From JANQEU01 sp965601455 (lineage in GTDB: Bacteria > Bacteroidota > Bacteroidia > Cytophagales > Cyclobacteriaceae): a stretch of 64,000 bases of DNA. The stretch is from NCBI GenBank assembly GCA_965601455.1, contig OZ271831.1, positions 1,240,001-1,304,000 on the forward strand. The letters are read 5' to 3'. Shown piece after piece: positions 52,977-61,363 of this stretch (position 1 is the first letter of the stretch; each line of letters starts with the position of its first letter). The position numbers were made by a program, and so were the translations under genes. The notes beneath the pieces are model-generated. The model saw nothing but the letters and a program-made list of their open reading frames with translations. It did no database searches and was not told the DNA's origin.

Positions 52977-53504
52977 ATGAAAAAAGTATTATTGCTTGCG
53001 ATTATCGGTTGTCCATTATTGGCATTTTCTCAAAAGGTGGGACCTTATATGCAGGATTATGGAAATGTATACCCTCTGGAAAAGGTTGTCATGCCGGACA
53101 CTGGTGCGATTTATAAAATTGTAATTGATTTAAAAACTTCCCAGCAAAACCCGGACCGAATAAATCATGGACTATTAAATGTGGCTCGTTTGATAAATCT
53201 TCATGGAGTAGGGGGTGTTCCTCTTGATAATTTAAATGTGGCTGTTGCTATACATGGTGGGGCAACTTCCGTCTGCCTTTCCGATGAGGCTTATAATGAT
53301 CGATATTCTGTAAATAATCCGAACCTTAAGTTACTCGAACAACTAAGAAAAATCGGGGTAGAAGTCTTCGTATGTGGGCAGTCACTTATGGGAAGAGACA
53401 TTGAAAGGGACGAAGTGAATGACAAGGTAGATGTGGCTCTATCTATGTTGACTCTCGCTACTCAAAAAATGAATGAAGGTTATAGTCTTATGGTATTCCA
53501 ATAA
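52977..53504 (+). CDS. Exported DsrE-family protein
   Basis: A 175-residue protein with a signal peptide (VLLLAIIGCPLLAFSQ) and a DsrE/YchN-like fold: NVAVAIHGGATSVCLSD (near 82-98) and IGVEVFVCGQSLMGRDI (near 122-138), each with a conserved Cys. DsrE proteins usually handle sulfur in the cytoplasm; an exported one implies a periplasmic role. ATG 52977 is chosen at the signal peptide. It overlaps the long reading frame of the next gene at TAATG. Confidence 0.82.
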   Translation: MKKVLLLAIIGCPLLAFSQKVGPYMQDYGNVYPLEKVVMPDTGAIYKIVIDLKTSQQNPDRINHGLLNVARLINLHGVGGVPLDNLNVAVAIHGGATSVCLSDEAYNDRYSVNNPNLKLLEQLRKIGVEVFVCGQSLMGRDIERDEVNDKVDVALSMLTLATQKMNEGYSLMVFQ

Positions 53505-53548
53505 TGGATGGTAAGGATTTCTTAGCTTTGAACAATAAATTGGAAAAT

Positions 53549-54841
53549 ATGAAAAGGATCGTTCTTGCACTGATTGTCATTGGAGTATTCTGTTTCTCGA
53601 TCGAGAAGGATTTGGAAACCTGGATAGAAGCGGATGTTGATTACCTCGAGGACCTCTATATTGATCTGCATCAGAGCCCTGAGATCAGTTTGCAGGAAAA
53701 GGAAACCTCAGAAAAGATGGCCGGAGAGCTAGAATCTTTAGGATTTAAGGTAACTCGAAATTTTGGTGGATACGGAGTAGTCGGTATCTACGAAAATGGT
53801 GACGGTCCAAAAATCCTTTACCGAACGGATATGGATGCTTTGCCGATGGAAGAGAAAACCGGATTGGAATACAGCAGTACAAAAACCGTGGATTATAATG
53901 GTCAAATGGTGGGTGCCATGCACTCTTGCGGTCATGATATGCACATGACCACTTGGGTAGGAACTGCAAGAGCGATGGTAGAAATGAAAGACCAATGGAG
54001 TGGTACACTTATGCTGATCGGTCAACCTGCGGAAGAAATTGGTGCAGGGGCTGCGATGATGCTTGAAGCAGGACTATATGAAGAATTTTTCATTCCGGAT
54101 TTAGGGATTGGCATCCATTGTCATCCGACGATTCCTGCCGGAAAAGTAGGGGTGGCTGATGGATACACCATGGCCGCCGTTCAAAGTGTTGATATTAAGG
54201 TTTTTGGGGTAGGTGCTCATGGCGCTTCACCTCATATGTCAATTGATCCGGTGGTAGTAGCTAGTATGATGGTTATGGAGCTTCAAACAATAGTTAGTAG
54301 AAACATTAAGCCGATTGATGATGCAGTTATCACTGTCGGAGCCATAAAGGGCGGTACTAAACACAACATCATTCCAGACGAAGTAACGCTTCAACTAACG
54401 ATAAGGACATTTACCAAGGAGGTTAGAGATCTTATTGAAAAAAGGATTCGTGAAATAGCAAGAGGAACAGCAATCGCTGCTGGATTGCCTGAAGAAAAGA
54501 TGCCGGAAATCACATTTCCCGATTCCTATACCCCACCTAATTATAATAACCCGGAGCTGGTTGAAAAGTTTAAAGCTTCTGCCGCCAGAGTCATCGGTAA
54601 TGGTAATGTGGAATATGCTGAACCCCAAACGGTGGGAGAGGACTTCTCAAGATATGGACAGACTGAGCATAAGGTGCCCACTGTTTTATTTTGGCTGGGT
54701 ACCGTTCCTGATGAGAGACTTGATATGGAAAAACTTCCCGGTTTACACTCACCTTTTTATTACCCCGATCGTAGAAAGACAATTGAAACCGGAGTGACTG
54801 TTACATCACAAACTCTTATTGATCTTTTTAACGGGCAATAA
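53549..54841 (+). CDS. Exported M20-family amidohydrolase
   Basis: A 430-residue metal-dependent amidohydrolase of the IAA-amino-acid/hippurate hydrolase type. A signal-like N-terminus (IVLALIVIGVFCFS) precedes the metal motifs MHSCGHDMHM (near 127), GQPAEEIGAGAAMMLEAG (near 157), and HCHPT (near 191), with a dimerisation domain between. ATG 53549 is chosen for its signal; an ATG at 53504 touching the previous stop is the alternative. It probably hydrolyses N-acyl amino acids in the periplasm. Confidence 0.9.
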   Translation: MKRIVLALIVIGVFCFSIEKDLETWIEADVDYLEDLYIDLHQSPEISLQEKETSEKMAGELESLGFKVTRNFGGYGVVGIYENGDGPKILYRTDMDALPMEEKTGLEYSSTKTVDYNGQMVGAMHSCGHDMHMTTWVGTARAMVEMKDQWSGTLMLIGQPAEEIGAGAAMMLEAGLYEEFFIPDLGIGIHCHPTIPAGKVGVADGYTMAAVQSVDIKVFGVGAHGASPHMSIDPVVVASMMVMELQTIVSRNIKPIDDAVITVGAIKGGTKHNIIPDEVTLQLTIRTFTKEVRDLIEKRIREIARGTAIAAGLPEEKMPEITFPDSYTPPNYNNPELVEKFKASAARVIGNGNVEYAEPQTVGEDFSRYGQTEHKVPTVLFWLGTVPDERLDMEKLPGLHSPFYYPDRRKTIETGVTVTSQTLIDLFNGQ

Positions 54842-54849
54842 GCTGGTGC

Positions 54850-55572
54850 ATGAAGTGTTGCTTTATTCACATTCCTAAGTGTGGAGGTTCATCAATAAAA
54901 AAGGAACTAAGGCAAAAACTACGATGGAAGAAACCTCTTTCTTTTAAAGAGGCAAGCTTAAATGGTGTTGCCGCTAGACAGTTGGCCTCTATCGGGGATC
55001 TTACAAACCTTCAGATACGGGAGGTGTTACTAAGGTATGAGTTATCCAAGGGTGATGCAGACTTGGTTTTTGGCCACTATCGGTGTACCAGGGAAACAGT
55101 CAACACATTCGAAAATCAATATCATTTTGTTACTCTTCTGCGAGACCCCGTGGAACGTTGGATATCCTCTTACTTTTACAACAGGTTCAAGAAATCGGAC
55201 TATTTCAAGATCGATCTAGACCTTGATGAATACTTAAAATCTGATGTTGGGAAAAAGGAGGGGACCGCATATACCAGGTTTTTTTCTTCGGCAGAAGGAT
55301 TCCTGGTAAGTGACTCACAGATTCAAGATGCTATTTCATGCATCTCTGCGTTTCAAACTGTTGGATTTCTGGACGACTTCTCTCATTTCGCAACACAGAT
55401 TTCCGGTGGATTCAACATTAGGTTTAGGGCTAGAAATAGGAATTCAAATCCAGCGGATAATTATCAGGAGGCTCGAGAAGCAATTCTTTCTCAGCATTTA
55501 CAGACGATTCAATCGATTTGTAAGCCGGATATTGAATTCTATGAGCAGGTTAAAGGAAATTCCCAGGGATAG
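54850..55572 (+). CDS. Sulfotransferase family 2-like protein
   Basis: A 240-residue protein with the PAPS-binding motifs FIHIPKCGGSSIKKEL (residues 5-20) and LLRDPVERWISSYFYNRF (near 96-113), typical of carbohydrate sulfotransferases. ATG 54850 follows the M20 gene by 8 bases on the same strand. Together with the two other sulfotransferase-like genes in this window, it suggests that sulfated glycans are made. Confidence 0.87.
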   Translation: MKCCFIHIPKCGGSSIKKELRQKLRWKKPLSFKEASLNGVAARQLASIGDLTNLQIREVLLRYELSKGDADLVFGHYRCTRETVNTFENQYHFVTLLRDPVERWISSYFYNRFKKSDYFKIDLDLDEYLKSDVGKKEGTAYTRFFSSAEGFLVSDSQIQDAISCISAFQTVGFLDDFSHFATQISGGFNIRFRARNRNSNPADNYQEAREAILSQHLQTIQSICKPDIEFYEQVKGNSQG

Positions 55573-55586
55573 AGCTTTCGCCAGAC

Positions 55587-56333
55587 TTACACATCTCGTG
55601 GTAAGTAATAATTAAAATATTTACTGGTTTCCTCAATTATCGGGAGGATAGAGATTAGATCATTTTTTGTGAGGTTTTCTTTCCACCTACCTACCCTAAC
55701 TTGGTGATCAGTTGTTGAATAAGCTTTTGAGGTTTCAGCTTCAATGAACTTATTGTTGTTTGTATTTTGGACCTTGGAAGCCCAGTCGTGAAGAGTCTGG
55801 ATATCTGTGGTTGTATTCTCATAGATGTGGCTAGCCACTTCCGTTGCAAATGCTTCAGAGTTTCCAATCATATCCTCAAATCGGACTACTATCGAGACAT
55901 CTTTTACCTTTTCATATCCTATGGTATTGATATAATTCCAGTGGTGGGCACACCTTTCAATCAGATCTCTGTCTAACCATGATTTCCAGTCTATTGGTCG
56001 CGGGTGGTGACCCCAATTCTTAGATATTCCTACTTTTAGGGAACTTATGGCATCCAATGGATGACGAACGATCCAGAATATTTTCCAATCACCAGAACGG
56101 GTTTCTTCAAGTTTTTCCAATGGAAAAGATAGTCCTACAGTAGATGGGAAACTCTTACTTTCTCTAGGAACTTTTACGGCAATTGGACCGGAAAAATCAA
56201 GTGTAGATAGTTCGTCAAAGTAGGGCTCACTGTAGTATTTATACTCTGGAAGGTGATCAAATAGTTCTCCAAATATGGAAGTGCCACTTCGACCACATCC
56301 CAGGATCAGTATATTTTTCTTATCTGTCGCCAT
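55587..56333 (-). CDS. Sulfotransferase family protein
   Basis: A 248-residue sulfotransferase. The 5' PAPS loop is NILILGCGRSGTSIFGELF (residues 7-25) and the 3' site is WIVRHPLDAISSLKVG (near 90-105). ATG 56333 is chosen; the upstream frame to 56384 lies in the divergent promoter zone before the NIF3 gene. It is tail-to-tail with another sulfotransferase, 14 bases apart. The acceptor is unknown. Confidence 0.87.
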   Translation of the reverse strand: MATDKKNILILGCGRSGTSIFGELFDHLPEYKYYSEPYFDELSTLDFSGPIAVKVPRESKSFPSTVGLSFPLEKLEETRSGDWKIFWIVRHPLDAISSLKVGISKNWGHHPRPIDWKSWLDRDLIERCAHHWNYINTIGYEKVKDVSIVVRFEDMIGNSEAFATEVASHIYENTTTDIQTLHDWASKVQNTNNNKFIEAETSKAYSTTDHQVRVGRWKENLTKNDLISILPIIEETSKYFNYYLPRDV

Positions 56334-56399
56334 GAAAAAAATTTTATCTTGGATCTTCTTACTATGGAAACTCTGTTTGATCAAAAAAGAGAAAATTAA

Positions 56400-57254
56400 A
56401 TGACTTTAAGAAAACTATTCTGCCTTTTGATCGCGTTGGGCTATATTCCTTTTGCTCAAAGTCAGACACCAACTACAGCAGGTGAAGTAGTTGAAATAAT
56501 AAAAACCAATCTTACTTGTGACTGGTCTGAACAGACGGTGGATACCTTTAAAAGTGGTTCTGAAAAATCAGAAGTAACTGGTATCGCAGTTACGTTTATC
56601 TCCAATTTGGAAGTTCTTCAAAAAGCAAAAGAGAAAGGGGCGAACATGGTCATTACTCATGAACCCACTTTCTATAATCACCTCGATAAACAGGCTCCCT
56701 ACACAGAGGATCCGGTATATCAGGCGAAAATGAAGTTTATACAAGACAACAACATGATTATTTGGCGTTTTCATGATCACTGGCATAAGACCAGTCCTGA
56801 TGGAATTTATTACGGTGTAACCAACAAACTAGGATGGTGGGATTATCGAGTGGAGGAAAGGGTTTTTGCCTTGCCAGAGACTACCATTGGAGTTTTAGCC
56901 AGTGAACTAAAGGAAATATTTGACGCAAAAAGCATTCGCGTCATTGGCAATCGTGAATCAATAGTCAAGAATGCAGCTCTGGTCCTGGGAGCACCCGGAT
57001 CAATGCCCCAGATTGAAATGCTCGGAAGAGAGGATATTGATGTTTTGATCGGAGGTGAGTCCCAGGAGTGGGAAACGGTTGAGTATGTTCGTGATGCCAA
57101 TGCTGCGGGTATGAACAAATCAATGATCTTACTTGGTCATGCACATTCTGAAGAAGCAGGAATGGAATATTTTGCAGAATGGTTAGAAGATAAGGTAGGC
57201 AACCTTCCCATCTTTTATGTTCCTGCTGGAGAACCTTTTTGGAGTCCGGAATGA
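56400..57254 (+). CDS. Exported NIF3-like dinuclear metal protein
   Basis: A 284-residue NIF3/DUF34 family protein with an N-terminal signal peptide (LFCLLIALGYIPFAQSQ), unusual because the family is normally cytosolic. Metal-site regions are MVITHEPTFYNH (near 84), WRFHDHWHK (near 122) in place of the usual SAHTNLD, and LLGHAHSEEAGMEYFAEWL (near 242) with the conserved His and Glu. It is translationally coupled (ATGA) to threonine dehydratase. Enzymatic function is not established. Confidence 0.85.
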   Translation: MTLRKLFCLLIALGYIPFAQSQTPTTAGEVVEIIKTNLTCDWSEQTVDTFKSGSEKSEVTGIAVTFISNLEVLQKAKEKGANMVITHEPTFYNHLDKQAPYTEDPVYQAKMKFIQDNNMIIWRFHDHWHKTSPDGIYYGVTNKLGWWDYRVEERVFALPETTIGVLASELKEIFDAKSIRVIGNRESIVKNAALVLGAPGSMPQIEMLGREDIDVLIGGESQEWETVEYVRDANAAGMNKSMILLGHAHSEEAGMEYFAEWLEDKVGNLPIFYVPAGEPFWSPE

Positions 57255-58219
57255 ATAGGAACTGGATTTCTGATATCTCTGAGGCGCATGAGCTGATGAA
57301 ACCTCATGTGCTTCGAACCCCGCTTTATTTTTCCAAATCGTTATCGGAATTGAATGAGGGAGAGGTTTATCTAAAGTTAGAAAGTGAGCAATATACAGGC
57401 TCGTTCAAGGCGAGAGGATCATATAATGCCATTGCCAAGCAGATCAGTCAAGGTGATCGACATTTTATTACTGCCTCCACCGGGAATCATGCACAAGGCT
57501 TTGCCCGTGCGCTGGAAATATTGGGCGGAGAGGGGGCTATATATGTACCTGAAAATACAGCGACTTCAAAGCTAGAGGCTATTAGGAAATACAATATTGA
57601 AATTGTCACCTATGGTCGATCTCCCCTTGAAGCAGAAAACCGGGGTAGAACGGTTGCTGAACGGAATGGGTCATGTTGGGTTTCTCCATACAACCATCCA
57701 TTCGTTATCGCCGGCCAAGGAACACTTGCGAAAGAGATTACCGAAGATTTTCCTGAAGTAGAAGTAGCCATTGGCTGTGTAGGTGGTGGAGGTATGATGT
57801 CCGGCGTTGGTTCGTGGTGCAAAAATTTCAATAATGACATCCAGGTAGTTGGAGCGTTGCCAGAAAATTCCCCGGAGATGAAGTTGAGTGTAGAGGCTGG
57901 ACACATCGTGATTATCGATCAGCCAAAGGACACGTTATCAGATGGTTCTGCCGGAGGATTGGAGGAGGGATCAATAACTTTTGATATCTGCAGACAAGTG
58001 ATTGATAAATATTTAACAGTCACCGAGAATGACATTCGCAAGGGTATTCGATGGATGGCGAAGAATCATCATAAGATGATCGAAGGAGCCGCAGCCGTGG
58101 CTTTAATGGCCTTCATAAATAATGCTAGCAGTTTTAGAGGAAAAAAGGTTGCCATTGTTATCTGTGGAGCCAATATTGATACCGACAAGTACGCAAAAAT
58201 TATTCTGGATTCCGATTAA
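57251..58219 (+). CDS. Threonine dehydratase/serine racemase-like PLP enzyme
   Basis: A 322-residue fold II PLP enzyme. The lysine is in YTGSFKARGSYNAIAKQ (near 44-60), the substrate loop is TASTGNHAQGFARA (near 71), and the phosphate loop is GCVGGGGMMSGV (near 175). It is short and lacks the C-terminal ACT domain of biosynthetic IlvA, so it resembles catabolic threonine ammonia-lyase or serine racemase. ATG 57251 overlaps the previous stop as ATGA. Its own stop overlaps the opposing gene by TTAA. Confidence 0.9.
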   Translation: MNRNWISDISEAHELMKPHVLRTPLYFSKSLSELNEGEVYLKLESEQYTGSFKARGSYNAIAKQISQGDRHFITASTGNHAQGFARALEILGGEGAIYVPENTATSKLEAIRKYNIEIVTYGRSPLEAENRGRTVAERNGSCWVSPYNHPFVIAGQGTLAKEITEDFPEVEVAIGCVGGGGMMSGVGSWCKNFNNDIQVVGALPENSPEMKLSVEAGHIVIIDQPKDTLSDGSAGGLEEGSITFDICRQVIDKYLTVTENDIRKGIRWMAKNHHKMIEGAAAVALMAFINNASSFRGKKVAIVICGANIDTDKYAKIILDSD

Positions 58220-59592
58220 AGGATGGGCACTGTAAAATAATGGGGTGAAAAAGAAGAAACTTCTTCTGTGTCCCCTTTGAAGTTTTTCCTCAGTACCTGC
58301 TGGACTTCAATTTTCAGATAATCCCCCGGTTGTGCCCTTCTCATGAGGTGTGCAATTTGTGCCGTTCCATAATCTTTTAGGCTCCCTTTAACCACGGCTC
58401 CACCCAGTAGGGAAATCTCGCATGCGGTCACGCGATAGCGACTGTCTTGTGGCATAATTCGTTGAAAATCCGGATTTGGAACCGCCTGTAATTCGATTTG
58501 TGGAGTTTGTGCAATGATTCCTTTTTCTAAATCAACTTCATTTCCGTTGACCAAAAGCCGGATGGTCGGAGGAGGTACATTTCTTACCGGGAAGGATCGG
58601 TCTCCAATCTTAATTCCATTATTGTAGACTCCAAGGTTCACACGATTGGACGTGGGTAGTATCGTAATAAATCCTCGATCACGCCCTGTTCTGAAATCAC
58701 CCCCATCCACTACAAATCGTGGATGATAGTCGTTTCCAAGAGCTGGAACCTGTACACTTAATCGATTGCCACAATTACGATAAAGAGAGTTAATGGCTTG
58801 GGAAGATACCTCGATAAATGAGCTGACTGTACGATAGCTTTCCGAATTTGAAATAGTCTTTGGTTCTCCACCAAATAATAATACTTCAGCTTGAAAGTCC
58901 AGGTACTTTGTTCCTGAACCATTCGATGCTTCTTCATAAAGAGCCATTCCGTTATGAAAGGGGAGTTCCTGACCATTGACCGACATCCCTTTGACGTGAT
59001 TGCTATCCAATTTAGCTGCTAAAACAACCTCAGCCTGGTATTTGCCACCATGTGCAACAGTTCTTGCATTGGGTCTTATCATGAGAAAAACACTATCCGT
59101 CATTATGCCGCATTCACTCAGGATGCCAGATAATGAATCCATTTCGCTGATATGCACTTCTCTGGCTATTTCCAATTGTTTTCCAAACTCAGAAGCCTGG
59201 GTTGCCAGGGTTTTGGACGGTAACCAGGGTCTTGCACTCATAAATGGAATAACTTCCGCCTTTTCTCCATCAGGCTCGGTATTGTAAGTCTCAATTGCAG
59301 AATAAATCCCCTGAAAACTATTGGCTAGAAACACCATGAGCAGGGCCGTTGTCACTATGTCTGGTAGTTCAGTAGAAAGTCGATCTTTTAACCAATATCG
59401 ATGTACGAGAAGACCTAAAATGATGGGGACGATACTGGTATATACCAATCTGGTTGTAGATTCCTGGTATAATGCCGGAAAGAAAGTACTGAAATAAGTA
59501 TGAGTAAGATTGGTTACTAACCAGACAGCAAACCCGAGAACAATAATATTTTTACCGATGGAAGCAATGGGTGCTGCTCTTTCTTTGGTCAT
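58216..59592 (-). CDS. GldM-like polytopic membrane protein
   Basis: A 458-residue protein resembling GldM/PorM, the T9SS and gliding motor component. The central and C-terminal parts have SSQAINSLYRNCGNRLSVQVP, then GGDFRTGRDRGFITILP and FPVRNVPPPTIRLLVNG (residues about 270-370), matching GldM's 'NVLYRGVDNPxxV' and 'FRVKxxPxP' patterns. Unlike GldM, which has one N-terminal helix, this protein has three hydrophobic segments near 15-35, 48-68 and 78-100. No gldL, gldN or gldK gene is adjacent. Assignment is by pattern and moderately certain. Confidence 0.55.
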   Translation of the reverse strand: MTKERAAPIASIGKNIIVLGFAVWLVTNLTHTYFSTFFPALYQESTTRLVYTSIVPIILGLLVHRYWLKDRLSTELPDIVTTALLMVFLANSFQGIYSAIETYNTEPDGEKAEVIPFMSARPWLPSKTLATQASEFGKQLEIAREVHISEMDSLSGILSECGIMTDSVFLMIRPNARTVAHGGKYQAEVVLAAKLDSNHVKGMSVNGQELPFHNGMALYEEASNGSGTKYLDFQAEVLLFGGEPKTISNSESYRTVSSFIEVSSQAINSLYRNCGNRLSVQVPALGNDYHPRFVVDGGDFRTGRDRGFITILPTSNRVNLGVYNNGIKIGDRSFPVRNVPPPTIRLLVNGNEVDLEKGIIAQTPQIELQAVPNPDFQRIMPQDSRYRVTACEISLLGGAVVKGSLKDYGTAQIAHLMRRAQPGDYLKIEVQQVLRKNFKGDTEEVSSFSPHYFTVPIL

Positions 59593-59674
59593 TTCAGGTA
59601 TCAGGCGATCTAATGTTGCCCTAATTTAACCTTAAACAATGAATTCCGAAATCTCACCAGCTTTGAAAAAACTT

Positions 59675-60709
59675 CTAATACAAAAACAATTCTTTTAACC
59701 TTGTCAGATCTTCGGCTGAAATCCCTGCCTCAGCGATCAGAAAATTCTTTATGTTACCATGATTTTCGGACATAATGTCAAAGGATGATCTCAGATAGTC
59801 TTCTCGAACCTGGTAAGCTTCACGGGTTTGAGCGGATGGGATGCCTTTAACTAATGCATTCTTCTTCGCCATCTTCTCAATATACTGGTAGTTGAAATAG
59901 TTGGAGGAAATGAACTCCTGGTAAATGGTTTCTTCCGGTACGTCCAGGACTGCCAACAAAATCGCGCAGGTTAGCCCACTCTTAAATGTTCCATCCCGAT
60001 CCTGGATTAAAATTGGGCGATCCCCATTTGTAGTTAGCAGATCGATGATGGCAGCTATCGCGGAAGTGTTTACAGGTAGTTCAGTGAAAATATCTTGATA
60101 GGTAGATTCATTAGGTTCGTTCTTACTAGGGGAAATGGGTAACGAAATACGTGTTTCCATTGGGATGCTTACGATGGAAATACCCGTACCCAATTTGTTG
60201 CTAATCGGCTGCTCAATACTGGCCCCTTCATTTCTAATGTCAATAACTGTACCGACTCCCAAGGCAAGCAACTTTTCATACCCTTTTTTTGTGAGCCTCG
60301 TTAGGTCACTACTTCTATATATTTTACCCCACTTTATCTGCTCGTTGTTCTCGGTCTGAAGTCCACCCAGGTCTCGAACGTTCGCAACTCCATCTACCAG
60401 AATCATTCGATTAGAGACGTATCTTTCCTCCCCTGATTCATTAGAAAAATGGTACACTTTATGAAAATTCAGCGGATCATCGAATTCCACCTTTGTTGGG
60501 CCTTGAAAATCTATGCCTGTGAGGTCGCTTCTACCTACAGTCCATTTTCCTTTGTCTGAGATGATTAATTGGTAAGATTCATCATGATACTCAATTCTCA
60601 ATGATTCATCAATTGGGTAATCAATTCTACCAATAGGCTTGTAACTACCACAAGCTGTAATTAACATTAAAGTCAGACAAATACTATTTACAAGGATTTT
60701 GTTCTTCAT
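59675..60709 (-). CDS. Tyrosine-phosphatase-fold lipoprotein lacking the catalytic Cys
   Basis: A 344-residue lipoprotein (signal: LVNSICLTLMLITACGS). Residues about 85-230 match the Tyr_phosphatase3/dual-specificity fold: VANVRDLGGLQTEN, KIYRSSDLTRLTKKG and VIDIRNEGASIEQP. At the P-loop, where HCxxGKxRTG is expected, it reads QDRDGTFKSG: His, the nucleophile Cys and the Arg are replaced by Gln, Asp and Lys. It is thus probably not an active phosphatase. ATG 60709 is chosen at the signal; the frame is open upstream to 61117, antisense to the next gene. Confidence 0.75.
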   Translation of the reverse strand: MKNKILVNSICLTLMLITACGSYKPIGRIDYPIDESLRIEYHDESYQLIISDKGKWTVGRSDLTGIDFQGPTKVEFDDPLNFHKVYHFSNESGEERYVSNRMILVDGVANVRDLGGLQTENNEQIKWGKIYRSSDLTRLTKKGYEKLLALGVGTVIDIRNEGASIEQPISNKLGTGISIVSIPMETRISLPISPSKNEPNESTYQDIFTELPVNTSAIAAIIDLLTTNGDRPILIQDRDGTFKSGLTCAILLAVLDVPEETIYQEFISSNYFNYQYIEKMAKKNALVKGIPSAQTREAYQVREDYLRSSFDIMSENHGNIKNFLIAEAGISAEDLTRLKELFLY

Positions 60710-60854
60710 CTGCTGTCCGATTGAGTTGAGAATATTCCCGATCCGGTGCAACCTTTTCCGGTAATATCTCATCTTTTTATAGAAATTACAGCAAACAAGT
60801 AACCTTTGGGGGAAACAAGAGTAAAATCTTAAGGGTCGAAACTCGTAATAACCT

Positions 60855-61313
60855 ATGTTGAACTTATTTAAAAAAAACAAGAAAAAAGATTTTAAGGCAC
60901 ACTGTGACTTGAGTAGACAACCACTGGACAAGTCATCAACGTACCTTTTAACTACCGCTGACATCATATCATCCAAGAAGTTCTGGGATAATAAGATGAC
61001 TGAGCCTGATACAATGACATATACCGTTGCCCATTTCAAAAAGGGTGATGAGACTGCAACGAACATCAGGAAAATGATTTGGGAGAAATACAGTAAAGAA
61101 GATAAGCACTGGCTCATTTCTGATTCGGAGCTACATCTTTTTGATGTAGATCAAAGTAAGGCCAAAGCCTGGGCTGATGAATGGTGGGATTCTGAAGGTA
61201 ATTTTGTTCCAGATAACGCCAATGCATCACTGCAGAATCTGGACGAAAAAGAAATAGACTCTCTACGCAATTATGCTATCATGGAAGCTGGAAAGAGACA
61301 AGTGCCTGCATGA
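60855..61313 (+). CDS. Hypothetical protein
   Basis: A 152-residue cytosolic protein with a Lys-rich N-terminus and two Trp-rich stretches (KKFWDNKMTEPDTMTYTVAHFKKG near 41; KAKAWADEWWDSEGNF near 103). I recognise no family. ATG 60855 and a terminator directly downstream support a real monocistronic gene. It is divergent from the phosphatase-like lipoprotein. Confidence 0.75.
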   Translation: MLNLFKKNKKKDFKAHCDLSRQPLDKSSTYLLTTADIISSKKFWDNKMTEPDTMTYTVAHFKKGDETATNIRKMIWEKYSKEDKHWLISDSELHLFDVDQSKAKAWADEWWDSEGNFVPDNANASLQNLDEKEIDSLRNYAIMEAGKRQVPA

Positions 61314-61334
61314 TTTATTGAGTCAGTAAAAGAT

Positions 61335-61363
61335 AAAAAAGCGGTTTATGACCGCTTTTTTTT
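61335..61363. terminator. Bidirectional terminator
   Basis: AAAAAAGCGGT/ACCGCTTTTTTTT with a five-base loop lies between two convergent genes (ends 61313 and 61362) and has T runs on both strands, so it can serve both. Confidence 0.92.

Noticed and set aside
60710..61117. Upstream extension of the phosphatase-like lipoprotein by 136 residues
   Set aside because: It is antisense to the clear gene at 60855 and precedes a perfect lipoprotein signal, so the start at 60709 is preferred.
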